A stretch of 64,000 nt of DNA from Arthrobacter sp. zg-Y919 (GTDB lineage Bacteria > Actinomycetota > Actinomycetes > Actinomycetales > Micrococcaceae): assembly GCF_030142045.1 (NCBI RefSeq), contig NZ_CP126242.1:2418001-2482000 (forward strand). The letters are read 5' to 3'. A model generated the notes under the pieces. It ran no database searches, was not told where the DNA came from, and saw only the letters and a program-made list of their open reading frames with translations. Both the position numbers and the translations under genes were made by a program. Of this stretch, positions 23,722 to 32,774 are shown one piece after another. Position 1 is the first letter of the stretch; each line of letters opens with the position of its first letter.

Positions 23722-24429
23722 CTATGCGTCGGCGAGAACCTTGGTGACGCTGGGGTCAACGCTGATGCTCGGGCCGAACGTGGTGGACACGGTCGCCTTG
23801 GAGATGTAGCGGCCCTTGGATGCCGACGGCTTGAGGCGAAGGACCTCTTCCAGAGCTGCTGCGTAGTTCTCAGCCAGCTTCTGGGCGTCGAAGGACACCT
23901 TGCCGATGATGAAGTGCAGGTTGGAGTGCTTGTCGACGCGGAAGTCGATCTTGCCACCCTTGATGTCCGTGACGGCCTTGGCCACGTTCGGGGTAACCGT
24001 ACCGGTCTTCGGGTTCGGCATGAGGTTACGCGGGCCGAGCACGCGGCCCAGGCGGCCGACCTTGCCCATCATGTCCGGGGTAGCCACTGCGGCGTCGAAG
24101 TCGGTCCAGCCTGCTGCAACCTTTTCGATCATGTCGTCGGAACCAACGAAGTCGGCGCCGGCGGCGATTGCCGCTTCAGCCTTCTCGCCCGTTGCGAAAA
24201 CGAGGACGCGGGCCGTCTTGCCGGTGCCGTGGGGCAGGTTGACCGTGCCGCGGACCATCTGGTCAGCCTTACGGGGGTCAACGCCCAGGCGGAATGCGAC
24301 CTCAACGGTTGCGTCGAACTTGGAAGGATTGGTGTCCTTCGCCAGCTCTACAGCCTCGACCGGTGCGTACAGCTTGTCCGCATCGATCTTGGCTGCAGCT
24401 GCTTCATATGCTTTGCTGCGCTTTGCCAT
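23722..24429 (-). CDS. rplA: 50S ribosomal protein L1
   Basis: This 235-residue L1 forms the mobile stalk at the ribosomal E site and can repress the L11 operon by binding its message. The family signature is visible as [20 protein letters not shown] near residues 120-139. It begins at ATG with AAGGAGAAA upstream, 113 bases after rplK. Length and sequence are normal. Confidence 0.98.
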   Translation of the reverse strand: MAKRSKAYEAAAAKIDADKLYAPVEAVELAKDTNPSKFDATVEVAFRLGVDPRKADQMVRGTVNLPHGTGKTARVLVFATGEKAEAAIAAGADFVGSDDMIEKVAAGWTDFDAAVATPDMMGKVGRLGRVLGPRNLMPNPKTGTVTPNVAKAVTDIKGGKIDFRVDKHSNLHFIIGKVSFDAQKLAENYAAALEEVLRLKPSASKGRYISKATVSTTFGPSISVDPSVTKVLADA

Positions 24430-24486
24430 CTGCTTTTTCTCCTTGTGCAGTTGTGGTCTGTCGGACCGCGCCGGGCCCTGCCACGC

Positions 24487-24511
24487 GCCGTCGCCCGTCA
24501 GGGGCGGCGGC
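24487..24511 (-). other. hairpin between rplK and rplA
   Basis: Ten-base arms GCCGTCGCCC and GGGCGGCGGC around a five-base loop lie in the 113-base spacer. One pair is a mismatch in the minus-strand RNA. No T-run follows. It could be an RNA-stability or L1-recognition element; this is speculative. Confidence 0.3.
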
Positions 24512-24542
24512 AGTTATGTGAATGTGAAACGAGTACGGGGAC

Positions 24543-24974
24543 TTAGCCCTGTACCGTGATGCCCATCGAACGGGCGGTGCCGGCGATGATCTTGGCAGCT
24601 GCCTGGACATCGTTGGCGTTGAGGTCTTCCATCTTCATGGTGGCGATCTCTTCGACCTGGGCCTGGGTCAGGTTGGCAACCTTGGTGGTGTGCGGGGTTG
24701 CGGAACCCTTGGCAACACCGGCAGCCTTCTTGATCAGCTGTGCAGCCGGAGGAGTCTTCGTGATGAAGGTGAAGGAACGGTCTTCGTAGACGGTGATTTC
24801 CACCGGGATAACGTTGCCGCGCTGGGATTCCGTTGCAGCGTTGTACGCCTTGCAGAATTCCATGATGTTGACACCGTGCTGGCCAAGTGCCGGACCAATC
24901 GGAGGAGCCGGGTTGGCGGCACCTGCGTTGATCTGCAGCTTGATGAGGCCGGTGACCTTTTTCTTGGGGGCCAT
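24543..24974 (-). CDS. rplK: 50S ribosomal protein L11
   Basis: This 143-residue protein of the GTPase-associated centre binds 23S rRNA and is the site of thiopeptide action. The N-terminal [17 protein letters not shown] proline-rich switch region and the C-terminal RNA-binding domain with ARSMGITV are intact. It follows nusG by 129 bases that contain two hairpins. It is transcribed with rplA. Confidence 0.98.
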   Translation of the reverse strand: MAPKKKVTGLIKLQINAGAANPAPPIGPALGQHGVNIMEFCKAYNAATESQRGNVIPVEITVYEDRSFTFITKTPPAAQLIKKAAGVAKGSATPHTTKVANLTQAQVEEIATMKMEDLNANDVQAAAKIIAGTARSMGITVQG

Positions 24975-25014
24975 GAAAGGGTCCTTCTCTAAATTATGTT
25001 CCCGAGGGACAGGA

Positions 25015-25086
25015 GCGTCCGTCCGGGGTGGTGGCCGCCATGGCTTGGCGGCCGGACGCTGGCTGCAGGTTAAAGCGGACCTGCAG
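25015..25086 (-). promoter_or_regulatory. two hairpins in the nusG-rplK leader
   Basis: GCGTCC (25015-25020) pairs with GGACGC (25054-25059) around an inner stem GGCCGCCA/TGGCGGCC. A second stem, CTGCAGGT/ACCTGCAG, spans 25063-25086. They lie in the spacer where an L11-operon leader bound by L1 would be expected. Neither is followed by a T-run, so control of translation or processing is likelier than termination. Confidence 0.45.
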
Positions 25087-25103
25087 ACAGCGAAATCTAA
25101 AAG

Positions 25104-25880
25104 CTACTGGAGCTTGGTGACCTGGCCGAAGCCGAGGGTCACAGGCGTTTCGCGCTCGAAGATGGTCACGAGGACCACCAGCTGCTGCGATTCGGGCTTG
25201 ATCTCGGAGATCGTGGCCTGGAGCGTTTCGAACGGGCCTTCGTTGACCGTGACGGGCTCGCCGATCTCGAAGTCAACGGCAATGTTCGATGCCTGCTGCT
25301 GGGCGGGCTTGCCGGCCTCGGTCTTCGGGGAAACGATGGTGTGCTCGAGCATCGAGTACACCTCGGTCAGGCTCAGCGGAGTCGGGTTGTGCGCATTGCC
25401 GACGAAGCCGGTGACGCCGGGAGTGTGCCGGACAACGCCCCAGGACTCGTCGGTGAGGTTCATGCGCACCAGGACGTAGCCGGGGATGCGGACGCGGTTG
25501 ACGATCTTCCGCGCGGTGTTCTTGATCTCGACGACTTCCTCCATCGGGACCTGGATTTCGAAGATATCCTCTTCCATGTCCAGCGTCTGGATGCGGGTCT
25601 CAAGGTTGGACTTCACGCGGTTTTCGTAGCCGGCGTAGGAGTGGATGACGTACCAGTCACCCTCCTGGCGGCGCAGCTTGGCCTTGAAGGCAACAGCCGG
25701 ATCTTCTTCTTCGGGCTCAGCGTCTTCTGCGGAATCGGCGGCCTCTTCGGCTGCGTTTTCTTCGTCGGCCGATGCATCAACAGCAGCGGGCGCCTCGTCG
25801 ACGTCGGCTGCGGCCATCTGATCCTCGGTATCCAGATCAGCGTTGTCATTGATCTGTGATTCGAGTTCTTGCTCGGACAC
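25104..25880 (-). CDS. nusG: transcription termination/antitermination protein NusG
   Basis: This 258-residue NusG couples RNA polymerase to ribosomes and Rho. The NGN domain begins at about residue 75 ([21 protein letters not shown]) and the KOW domain near residue 205 ([21 protein letters not shown]). The first 70 residues form an extremely acidic extension (Glu/Asp/Ala-rich) absent from the E. coli protein but known in high-G+C actinobacteria. It starts with GTG behind GCAGGA. It sits in the standard secE-nusG-rplK order. Confidence 0.98.
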   Translation of the reverse strand: MSEQELESQINDNADLDTEDQMAAADVDEAPAAVDASADEENAAEEAADSAEDAEPEEEDPAVAFKAKLRRQEGDWYVIHSYAGYENRVKSNLETRIQTLDMEEDIFEIQVPMEEVVEIKNTARKIVNRVRIPGYVLVRMNLTDESWGVVRHTPGVTGFVGNAHNPTPLSLTEVYSMLEHTIVSPKTEAGKPAQQQASNIAVDFEIGEPVTVNEGPFETLQATISEIKPESQQLVVLVTIFERETPVTLGFGQVTKLQ

Positions 25881-25977
25881 GTAGATTCCTGCTTTCTTCT
25901 TCAGAGCACTATCGGGTTTGTCACTAGCTCATGGTCTCGGGTTCCCCTCCCCAGCGGGCGGAACCTTAGGTCTGTGG

Positions 25978-26259
25978 CTAGCTTTCGCCGCCGCCCGATC
26001 CGAAGATCCACAGCGCGCCCCTGCCGAAGGCAAAGTCGAGAGCCGTGACGATAAGCATCATCACCATCACAAACGCGAGGACAACGAGCGTGTACCTCAG
26101 CAGTTCCTTGCGGGTGGGGGTGACCACCTTTTTCAGCTCGGCAATCACCTGGCGCAGGAAGAGAGCGATCCCGGCGAAGAACCCGCGCTTCTTGGGCCCG
26201 CTGGAGGGGTGTCCCTTGGAGCTGCTGGCAGCTGTCTCGGTCACCTTCGCCTCACTCAT
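25978..26259 (-). CDS. secE: preprotein translocase subunit SecE
   Basis: This 93-residue SecE has an amphipathic cytoplasmic helix (FFAGIALFLRQVIAELKKVV, with the conserved PTRKEL after it) and one transmembrane segment (YTLVVLAFVMVMMLIVTALDF). It stabilises SecY in the plasma membrane. I chose the ATG at 26259 (MSEAKVTET); a longer frame runs into tRNA-Trp. It is the usual partner of nusG, 97 bases upstream. Confidence 0.97.
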   Translation of the reverse strand: MSEAKVTETAASSSKGHPSSGPKKRGFFAGIALFLRQVIAELKKVVTPTRKELLRYTLVVLAFVMVMMLIVTALDFAFGRGALWIFGSGGGES

Positions 26260-26343
26260 CTGTGTCGGTTCACAATCGCAGCACGCGCTGGGACTGCTCA
26301 TTCCATGAAGGACTGCTGAGCTGCCGGAAATGACAGTTCTGCG

Positions 26344-26416
26344 CAGGGCAGACAGGACTCGAACCTGCAACCTGCGGTTTTGGAGACCGCTGCGCTACCA
26401 ATTGCGCCACTACCCT
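26344..26416 (-). tRNA. tRNA-Trp (CCA)
   Basis: A 73-base cloverleaf on the minus strand: acceptor AGGGTAG/CTGCCCT with discriminator G, D arm GCGC...GCGC, anticodon loop CTCCAAA (anticodon CCA), T arm with GGTTCGAGTCC-type loop. CCA is not encoded. It precedes secE, the classic trpT-secE-nusG order. Confidence 0.97.
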
Positions 26417-26442
26417 ATGGAGGAAAATTCCCCTACCGCACC

Positions 26443-26448
26443 ATTGTA
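26443..26448 (-). promoter_or_regulatory. -10 element for tRNA-Trp/secE
   Basis: TACAAT on the minus strand lies 27 bases before the tRNA 5' end, a good match to the sigma-70-type -10. I see no convincing -35. The rest of the 310-base gap to the divergent aminotransferase shows no gene. Confidence 0.45.
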
Positions 26449-26726
26449 GCCACAGCGGACGGAAGATTATTTCGCAAATCATTCCGATCGACAGGCGCAA
26501 AACAGTGTGGTGAGGTCAACCACCGAAGAACCAGTCTACGCAAACTTTGGCGTCCCGTCGAACCGGTGCCCACCGGCCCTGACGCCACCCTGGCCTGCGG
26601 GGCGGATTGGAAGCGCCTAAACTGGGGTACGCCGCCGTCGTCCGGCAGGACAGACCTTCACGGGCCCTGTCAGACCAGGACAGACGAGAGCACGTTAGCC
26701 GCCGCCACACACCAGACGGGAATCCC

Positions 26727-27956
26727 ATGTCTTCCACCGGCCGTATTTCAGAGCGCATTGCTTCCATTGCCGAGTCCGCAACACTCGCAGTGGACGCCAA
26801 GGCCAAAGCACTCAAGGCCGCAGGACGCCCGGTCATCGGTTTCGGCGCCGGCGAACCGGACTTCCCCACCCCGGACTACATTGTCGAGGCAGCCGTGGAA
26901 GCCGCCCGCCAGCCGCGCTTCCACCGGTACTCCCCCGCAGGTGGCCTGCCCGAGCTGAAGCAGGCCATCGCGGCCAAGACCCTGCGTGATTCGGGCTACG
27001 CCGTGGATCCCGCCCAGGTCCTGGTGACCAACGGCGGCAAGCAGGCCGTGTACGAATCCTTTGCCACGCTCCTGAACCCGGGCGACGAAGTCCTTGTCCC
27101 CACCCCGTACTGGACCACGTACCCGGAGGCTATCCGGCTGGCCGGCGGTGTTCCGGTGGAGGTCTTCGCCGGGCCGGAACAGGGCTACCTGGTCACCGTC
27201 GGGCAGCTCGAGGCCGCCCGCACGGAGAGCACCAAGGTGCTGCTGTTCGTCTCGCCGTCCAACCCCACGGGCGCTGTGTACCCGCCGGAGCAGGTGGCGG
27301 AGATTGGCCGGTGGGCTGCGGAACACGGGCTCTGGGTCATCACCGATGAGATTTACGAGCACCTGACGTACGACGGCGTGCCGTTCACGTCGATTGCCAC
27401 GGCCGCGCCGGAACTCGGCGACAAGGTGGTTGTGCTCAACGGCGTCGCCAAAACCTACGCCATGACCGGCTGGCGGGTGGGCTGGATGATTGCCGCGCCG
27501 GACGTCATCAAGGCAGCGACCAACCTGCAGTCCCACCTGTCGTCCAACGTGTCCAACGTGTCGCAGATGGCTGCACTGGCTGCCGTGTCGGGACCGCTCA
27601 CGGCCGTGGATGACATGAAACTGGCCTTCGACCGGCGCCGCCGTGCCATGGTCACTGCCCTGAACTCCATCGACGGCATCGAATGCCCCATGCCCGAAGG
27701 TGCGTTCTACGCCTATGCCGATGTCCGGGGACTGCTCGGACGCGAATTCCCGGGCAAGGACGGTCCGGTCCGTCCGCAGACTTCCGCCGAGCTGGCTGCG
27801 CTGATCCTGGACACCGTCGAGGTTGCGGTGGTGCCGGGTGAGGCGTTCGGCCCCTCGGGCTACCTCCGCCTGTCCTACGCACTGGGCGACGAAGACCTCG
27901 CCACCGGCATGGAGCGGCTGCAGGACTTCCTCGGTAAGGGCGTGCAGGGCTCCTAG
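26727..27956 (+). CDS. aspC: pyridoxal-phosphate aminotransferase (aspartate type)
   Basis: This 409-residue class I aminotransferase most likely interconverts aspartate and 2-oxoglutarate with oxaloacetate and glutamate. The PLP lysine sits in [15 protein letters not shown] near residue 244; the substrate-contact motif GFGAGEPDF and [10 protein letters not shown] are typical of the I-gamma aspartate group, and the C-terminal Arg is in [10 protein letters not shown] chose ATG 26727 with GACGGGAA upstream. It is divergent from tRNA-Trp and convergent with the response regulator. Confidence 0.88.
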   Translation: MSSTGRISERIASIAESATLAVDAKAKALKAAGRPVIGFGAGEPDFPTPDYIVEAAVEAARQPRFHRYSPAGGLPELKQAIAAKTLRDSGYAVDPAQVLVTNGGKQAVYESFATLLNPGDEVLVPTPYWTTYPEAIRLAGGVPVEVFAGPEQGYLVTVGQLEAARTESTKVLLFVSPSNPTGAVYPPEQVAEIGRWAAEHGLWVITDEIYEHLTYDGVPFTSIATAAPELGDKVVVLNGVAKTYAMTGWRVGWMIAAPDVIKAATNLQSHLSSNVSNVSQMAALAAVSGPLTAVDDMKLAFDRRRRAMVTALNSIDGIECPMPEGAFYAYADVRGLLGREFPGKDGPVRPQTSAELAALILDTVEVAVVPGEAFGPSGYLRLSYALGDEDLATGMERLQDFLGKGVQGS

Positions 27957-27980
27957 CTCCTGGCACCTGGCTACTAGTTC

Positions 27981-28643
27981 CTAGAGCAGGCGGCGGTCCG
28001 CGGCCCAGCGGGTGAGTTCATGGCGTGAGGAGAGCTGGAGCTTGCGCAGCACCGAGGAAACGTGGGTTTCCACTGTCTTCACCGAGATGAAGAGCTCGCG
28101 GGCCACCTCCTTGTAGCTGTAGCCGCGGGCAATCAGCCGCATGACCTCCAGCTCGCGCGCCGAGAGGCGGTCCAGCTCGTCGTCGACCGCCGCCACGCTC
28201 ACTGTCCCGAAGGCGTCAAGCACGAATCCCGCCAGGCGCGGAGAGAACACCGCGTCGCCGCCGGCCACACGCAGGACGGCGTCGGAAATTTCCGGCCCGG
28301 AGATGGTCTTGGTGACGTACCCCCGGGCACCGGCCCGGATCACGGTGACGACGTCTTCGGCGGCATCCGAGACGCTCAACGCCAGGAAGCGGGTTGCCCC
28401 GAGCAGCCCTGCGCACCCTGCCAGCACCTCTGCGCCCCCGCCTCCGTTGCCGCCCGGCAGGTGGACGTCGAGGAGGACGACGGCGGGCCGCCGCGCAGTA
28501 ATCGCCGCGACTGCCGTTTCCACGCTGTCCGCTTCCGCGACGACGTTGATCCGGGCATCCAGGTCCGCGCGCAGTCCGGAACGGAAAATGGCATGGTCAT
28601 CGACCACGACGACGTCGATGGGCGCCAAGGGGGCAGCCGTCAT
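27981..28643 (-). CDS. LuxR-family response regulator (LiaR-like)
   Basis: This 220-residue response regulator has a receiver domain with the acidic pair VVVDDH (residues 15-16), phospho-acceptor Asp59 (LLDVHLPGG) and Lys112 (VTKT). A LuxR helix-turn-helix follows at about residues 158-215 (LSARELEVMRLIARGYSYKEVA). It overlaps the kinase gene by four bases (ATGA), so the two are coupled. The probable output is the divergent PspC genes. A short Gly-rich insertion (GGNGGGGAE) after the phospho-site is a small oddity. Confidence 0.9.
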   Translation of the reverse strand: MTAAPLAPIDVVVVDDHAIFRSGLRADLDARINVVAEADSVETAVAAITARRPAVVLLDVHLPGGNGGGGAEVLAGCAGLLGATRFLALSVSDAAEDVVTVIRAGARGYVTKTISGPEISDAVLRVAGGDAVFSPRLAGFVLDAFGTVSVAAVDDELDRLSARELEVMRLIARGYSYKEVARELFISVKTVETHVSSVLRKLQLSSRHELTRWAADRRLL

Positions 28644-30106
28644 TGTGCTTGTGCTCCGTTTCTCGATGCGGCAGTGCCCGGCAGGGATTTTTCATGGACT
28701 GCGCCGGTGGCTGCCGCGGCACCGGTTTTTTCGGTGGCATGGGTTTCTGCTGTGGGGCTTTCTGCTGTGGAGTTTACTGCTGTGGCGCCCGTTGCTGGCG
28801 TGCCGTTATGGCTTGCTGCCGTGCCGTTGCGGCCGGGTCCCGCGGAGCTTTCGCCGTACCCGTTGTCGGCACCCTTGAGCACCGGCAGGACCAGGCGGAC
28901 CTCGGTGCCGTCCGCGGTGCTGCGGATGGCGGCATTTCCCCCGGCACGCTGCATGCGCCCGATGATCGATCCCCTCACCCCAATCCGGTCCGGCGGCACT
29001 GCGTCCAGATCGAATCCGGAACCACGGTCCCGCACAAAGACTTCCAGCTGCTCGGGCCTGCATTCGACGTAGACCGAAACCGTGCCGCCGGCATGCTGGG
29101 CTGCGTTCAGCACTGCCGCCCTGGTGGCCGAGGCGAGGGCTTCCGTCCGCTCGTCCAACTCAGCGTCCGAGACGGCCACCAGCTCAATCGGGTGCCCATA
29201 GGCGTCCTCAATTTCAGCAGCGATCCGGCGCAGGCATTCCACCAGATGGTCTTCCGCCCGTGCACGGTCGGAGTACAGCCACTGCCGCAGTTCCCGTTCC
29301 TGCGCCCGGGCGAGCCGGATCACGTCCTGCTCGGAACCTGCACGTTTCTGGATCAGGGCCAGGGTCTGCAGAACGGAATCATGCAGGTGTGCGGCAATTT
29401 CCGCGCGTTCAGTCTGCCGGATCCGTCCCGACCTCTCGGCCTCCAGATCCCGCCAGTGCTTCACCGCCCAGGGGGTAAACACCAGCGCCACACCGGCCAG
29501 CACGGCACCGGAGGCCAACAGCCCGGAGACCAGGATGTCCCAGCTCACCGCGCCGGAGACCACCACGAGCACCCCGGCGACTACGAGCAGCAGGCCTGCC
29601 GCCACACGGATCAGGCCGGAGGTACGGTCCGCGCCCGCGCTGTTCACCAACCCGGCGCGACGGCCGGCGTCGAGCTGGCTCCATGCCAGCACCGCACCGC
29701 AGGCAATTGCGGCGATCGGAAGGAACAGTCCCCAGTTCAGCTCGGCTCCCAGCCGCTGGGCAATGAATGCTGCAGCCACCAGCAGCAGCACCAGGCCCGC
29801 CGCTATCTCCCGCTGGCCGGCCTTTCCCAGCGCCCGGGCGGGGGTTGTCCCTTCCCGGAGCTGCCGCGCGTAGTTTTCGGCGATGCTGCGGGGGTTCGCC
29901 TGGACCTGCTCCTTCTTTTCCTGCTCTTCCTGTGTGGGGACCAGGATCCACAACCAGCCATAGAGTACGAGCCCGCTGCCGGCGCCAAGCACCAGCGCGG
30001 CCATGACTATCCGGGTCAGCTTCACGGGCCAGCCGAGGTGCGCGGCCAATCCGGCGCAGACGCCGGCAATCATCCGATCGCGGGGACGCACCAAGGGTTC
30101 TCTCAT
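28640..30106 (-). CDS. PspC-domain histidine kinase (LiaS-like)
   Basis: This protein of about 488 residues begins with a PspC domain (RMIAGVCAGLAAHLGW, then a membrane segment to about residue 56). Four or so further membrane segments follow (about 100-215), then a HisKA_3 dimerization region with His242 in AHLHDSVLQTLALIQ, and an HATPase with N box AAVLNAAQHAGG and DRGSGFDLDAVP. The last 90 residues are a low-complexity Ala/Thr/Gly tail. I chose ATG 30106; a TTG four codons earlier is open. It senses membrane or envelope state by analogy with PspC/LiaS proteins, an inference. Confidence 0.88.
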   Translation of the reverse strand: MREPLVRPRDRMIAGVCAGLAAHLGWPVKLTRIVMAALVLGAGSGLVLYGWLWILVPTQEEQEKKEQVQANPRSIAENYARQLREGTTPARALGKAGQREIAAGLVLLLVAAAFIAQRLGAELNWGLFLPIAAIACGAVLAWSQLDAGRRAGLVNSAGADRTSGLIRVAAGLLLVVAGVLVVVSGAVSWDILVSGLLASGAVLAGVALVFTPWAVKHWRDLEAERSGRIRQTERAEIAAHLHDSVLQTLALIQKRAGSEQDVIRLARAQERELRQWLYSDRARAEDHLVECLRRIAAEIEDAYGHPIELVAVSDAELDERTEALASATRAAVLNAAQHAGGTVSVYVECRPEQLEVFVRDRGSGFDLDAVPPDRIGVRGSIIGRMQRAGGNAAIRSTADGTEVRLVLPVLKGADNGYGESSAGPGRNGTAASHNGTPATGATAVNSTAESPTAETHATEKTGAAAATGAVHEKSLPGTAASRNGAQAQ

Positions 30107-30240
30107 GGACCTATCCAAACACGTGGAAGCTTCGCCGCACCGGCCCTGACTGCAATATTTGCTGATCTTCAGGGGACGTTCAGGGGCGGGTCAGGGTAGT
30201 CCCTGATGCGGCGCGGATGCGCCGGGGGAAGACTGGATAC

Positions 30241-31821
30241 ATGAATCCTTCCCCATCCTCCGGCTCGGCATCAGACGGCCCCGCGCCTGAGGGCACCGCA
30301 CCGCAGCCGTCCCCCCGTCCGGCCCCGGCAGGCAGCCATCCGGCTGGCAGCGGGCCGGCAGGCACCGGTTCCGCAGGCGGTTCCAGCAATGGCCCGCCCA
30401 GCACTGGACCGGCAGCACCCGGCGAACCCGGCACCTCCCCCACCGCTGCCCCCGGCTCCGGCGGATTCCACAGCGGCTTCCATCATTGGGTCCGCTCCCT
30501 CGGCATTGTGCGCGGCGAGGACCGCTGGTTTGGCGGAGTCGCCACGGGCCTGGCTGCCCGGACCGGACTGGATCCCGTCCTGGTCCGCGGCCTGTTTGTT
30601 GTCCTGGGTATCTTCGGCGTCGGCTTTCTGGTCTACGGCGTCGCCTGGGCCCTGCTCCCGGAACCGGACGGCAGGATCCACCTGGAAGAGGCTGCACGCG
30701 GAACCTGGACATCCGGGATGACCGGGGCACTCATTTTCGCCATCCTGGGCGTGGGCGGCCCCGGCATTCCGTTCCTCGGCTCGGAGAGCTGGTTCGGGGG
30801 CGTCATCTGGACCCTGCTCTGGATCGGCTCAGGCATCGCCTTCATCTACTGGTTCTCCACGGCGAAGGGGCGGCAGCATCTCTCCGCCCACCAACCCGCG
30901 GCGGACGGATCAGGTGCTCCCGGCACATCGCCGGGCGTACCCGGCACGGTTCCGGAAACCAGCCGAGGAGTGTCTCTTGCCAAGCCCGGCACACCCGCTG
31001 CCGGAACCGGCCCCTCTCCTGCAGGCCCGGATACTGCAGGGGCCGAGCCGGCTCCCGGAGCCGTTCCCCCCGTGGCCGCACCGGGAGCCGTACCCGCCGG
31101 GATGGTTCCCCCGCTTCCCACAGCACAGCAGCTGACCGTGCCTGCCGGGAACAAGCAGCACCCAAGTGCGGCCAAGAAGGTTCCCGGCGCGCCGGGATCC
31201 TACACAGCGGCGCTGTTCGGGGCCGCCCTGCTGGTGGGCGGCGCCATCCTGGCGCTGGACTACACCAATCTCCTTCCCCTGGGCAACCCGGTTTCCGTGG
31301 CCCTGGCAGGCGCCGCCGCAGTGTTCGGCGTCGGCATCGTCATCCTGGGCCTGGCCGGCCGGCATTCCGGCGGGATCGGCACGGCGGCGGCAGCGGCGCT
31401 TGTGGCGTCCCTCCTGACGCAGGGCAATATGGCGAACGCCAATCTGGTGGTGGCCAGCGACTCCGGCTGGACACCACAGAACGCCGCCCAAGCCAGCGGT
31501 GGATACACAGCAGTCGCCGCGAACGGGACGGTCGACCTGCGCGGGACCGAAACCTCCGGCGACTTGGAAGTGCCCGCGAGCGTAGCGGCAGGCAACCTCG
31601 CCATCCTGGTTCCCGACGATGTACCCGTGACGGTGCTCTACAGCATGGCCGCAGGAAACGTGGAAGTGAACGACGGGCTGGACCGCCAGGAGTACAGCGG
31701 ACTGTGGCAGCCGGCGTCGGAACGCACCCTGAACGACGACGCCGACGGCGACCGCATCACGATCGACATCCGCGGCCTCGCGGGAAACGTACTCGTTACT
31801 ACTGAAGAAAGCGATCTCTAG
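30241..31821 (+). CDS. PspC/LiaF-like membrane protein
   Basis: This 526-residue protein has a Pro/Gly/Ser-rich N terminus (about 80 residues), a PspC domain at about 90-142 (GGVATGLAARTGLDPVLVRG...ALLPEPDG), membrane segments, a second Pro/Ala-rich linker, another hydrophobic block, and a C-terminal beta-rich domain (GDLEVPASVAAGNLAILVPDDVP region) like the LiaF/DUF2154 sensor of cell-wall stress. It is divergent from the kinase gene, 134 bases away. LiaF proteins inhibit their kinase, so this may be the cognate inhibitor. Confidence 0.8.
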   Translation: MNPSPSSGSASDGPAPEGTAPQPSPRPAPAGSHPAGSGPAGTGSAGGSSNGPPSTGPAAPGEPGTSPTAAPGSGGFHSGFHHWVRSLGIVRGEDRWFGGVATGLAARTGLDPVLVRGLFVVLGIFGVGFLVYGVAWALLPEPDGRIHLEEAARGTWTSGMTGALIFAILGVGGPGIPFLGSESWFGGVIWTLLWIGSGIAFIYWFSTAKGRQHLSAHQPAADGSGAPGTSPGVPGTVPETSRGVSLAKPGTPAAGTGPSPAGPDTAGAEPAPGAVPPVAAPGAVPAGMVPPLPTAQQLTVPAGNKQHPSAAKKVPGAPGSYTAALFGAALLVGGAILALDYTNLLPLGNPVSVALAGAAAVFGVGIVILGLAGRHSGGIGTAAAAALVASLLTQGNMANANLVVASDSGWTPQNAAQASGGYTAVAANGTVDLRGTETSGDLEVPASVAAGNLAILVPDDVPVTVLYSMAAGNVEVNDGLDRQEYSGLWQPASERTLNDDADGDRITIDIRGLAGNVLVTTEESDL

Positions 31822-31823
31822 TC

Positions 31824-32258
31824 ATGGAGCAGGACAGCGAGAGGGACTTCCTGGGCCGGCAATACGGCCCCGCAAGCTCCGAATCATCCGGCCAGTATGT
31901 GCCCCCGGAAACAACGGTTGCAGGTAGCGGCAGCGGGAACGGGGCATCGGGACCGCAGGACCCGAACATCGCCGGCCCGAACGTCACCGGCCCGCATGGC
32001 CGGGACCCGGTGGACAGCGGGGCGATGCCTGCGGTGGGTACCGCGGAGACGCCGGACGCTCCGGTCCGGCAGCTGCAGGTGGGTACCGTCGTGTGGGGGT
32101 TGGTCCTGACCACCCTTGCCGTCCTCCTGCTGCTGGTGAATACCGTGAACCTGTCCGTGGATCCGGTCCTGCTGGTCCTCGGCGTTACCCTGGGTGCCGG
32201 ACTGGCACTGCTTGTGGGCGGGCTGGTGTCCGGAGCGCAGCGGGGCCGTTCCCACTGA
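31824..32258 (+). CDS. small membrane protein of the PspC locus
   Basis: This 144-residue protein starts two bases after the PspC/LiaF-like gene and is surely cotranscribed. The first 80 residues are hydrophilic and Gly/Pro/Ser-rich; two transmembrane segments follow (VVWGLVLTTLAVLLLLVNTV and PVLLVLGVTLGAGLALLVGG). I recognise no named family. Its last codons and stop lie inside the first unit of the degenerate repeat at 32246-32358. A helper of the envelope-stress system is likely by position only. Confidence 0.75.
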   Translation: MEQDSERDFLGRQYGPASSESSGQYVPPETTVAGSGSGNGASGPQDPNIAGPNVTGPHGRDPVDSGAMPAVGTAETPDAPVRQLQVGTVVWGLVLTTLAVLLLLVNTVNLSVDPVLLVLGVTLGAGLALLVGGLVSGAQRGRSH

Positions 32259-32358
32259 GGTCCGTTCCCACTGAGTTCCCAATGAGGTTCCGCTGAGATC
32301 CGTTCCCCGCCGGGGTCCCACTGAGGTCAGTGCCCAATGGGTTCCGTTCCCACTGGCA
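32246..32358. repeat. degenerate tandem repeat, unit about CCGTTCCCACTGAG
   Basis: The 14-mer CCGTTCCCACTGAG occurs exactly at 32246-32259 and 32262-32275. Looser copies follow (GTTCCCAATGAG, GTTCCGCTGAG, GTCCCACTGAG, GTGCCCAATGG, CCGTTCCCACTGG). The array begins inside the end of the preceding gene and includes its stop codon. It is an irregular run of about seven units in the spacer before the mini-PspC gene. Confidence 0.75.
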
Positions 32359-32390
32359 TCCGGCCCTACATCCGGGCCGCACCGGGCCGC

Positions 32391-32408
32391 ATCCCCCTTC
32401 GGGGGGAT
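32391..32408 (+). terminator. TTCG-loop hairpin after the PspC operon
   Basis: ATCCCCC-TTCG-GGGGGAT is a perfect 7-bp stem with a TTCG tetraloop, following the repeat array. The downstream T content is low, so termination is probable but not certain. Confidence 0.55.
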
Positions 32409-32462
32409 TGCCCTGCTTCTCCACCATTAGTTATTTCGACACCAGTAGATAAGGCTTAGACC

Positions 32463-32705
32463 ATGGAAAAATTCTTCAGCATCCTGCGCTCATCACCCGT
32501 CAAAAGGCAGCGTGGCTGGGTAGGCGGCGTCTGCGCCGGCCTGGCAGCAACTTACGGCTGGGATGTGTCCCTGGTCCGGATCGGGGTGCTCCTCAGCTTC
32601 CTTCTACCGTTCGTGGGCCTGGGCACTTACCTCGTCGCCTGGCTGCTGCTGCCGAAGTCCGACGGAACCATCCTCCTGCAGAGCCTGGTGGGCATCCGAG
32701 CTTAG
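32463..32705 (+). CDS. mini-PspC protein
   Basis: This 80-residue protein is little more than one PspC domain: a basic start (SSPVKRQRGWVGGVCAGLAATYGW), then the hydrophobic pair around VSLVRIGVLLSFLLPFVGLGTYLVAWLLLPK. It is the third PspC domain in 4.5 kb. In Psp systems PspC proteins sit in the plasma membrane and signal damage. It has its own short upstream region after the hairpin, so it may be regulated separately. Confidence 0.85.
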   Translation: MEKFFSILRSSPVKRQRGWVGGVCAGLAATYGWDVSLVRIGVLLSFLLPFVGLGTYLVAWLLLPKSDGTILLQSLVGIRA

Positions 32706-32774
32706 CCGGGGGCGATTGGCTGGCTAGAATCAAACGCAGGACCATCCACCGCCAGCAGATCCAGGGGTAATGTC

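Noticed and set aside
30486..31805. Second long plus-strand frame inside the PspC/LiaF-like gene
   Set aside because: Arg-rich out-of-frame reading of a Pro/Gly-rich gene; no Shine-Dalgarno and no domain.
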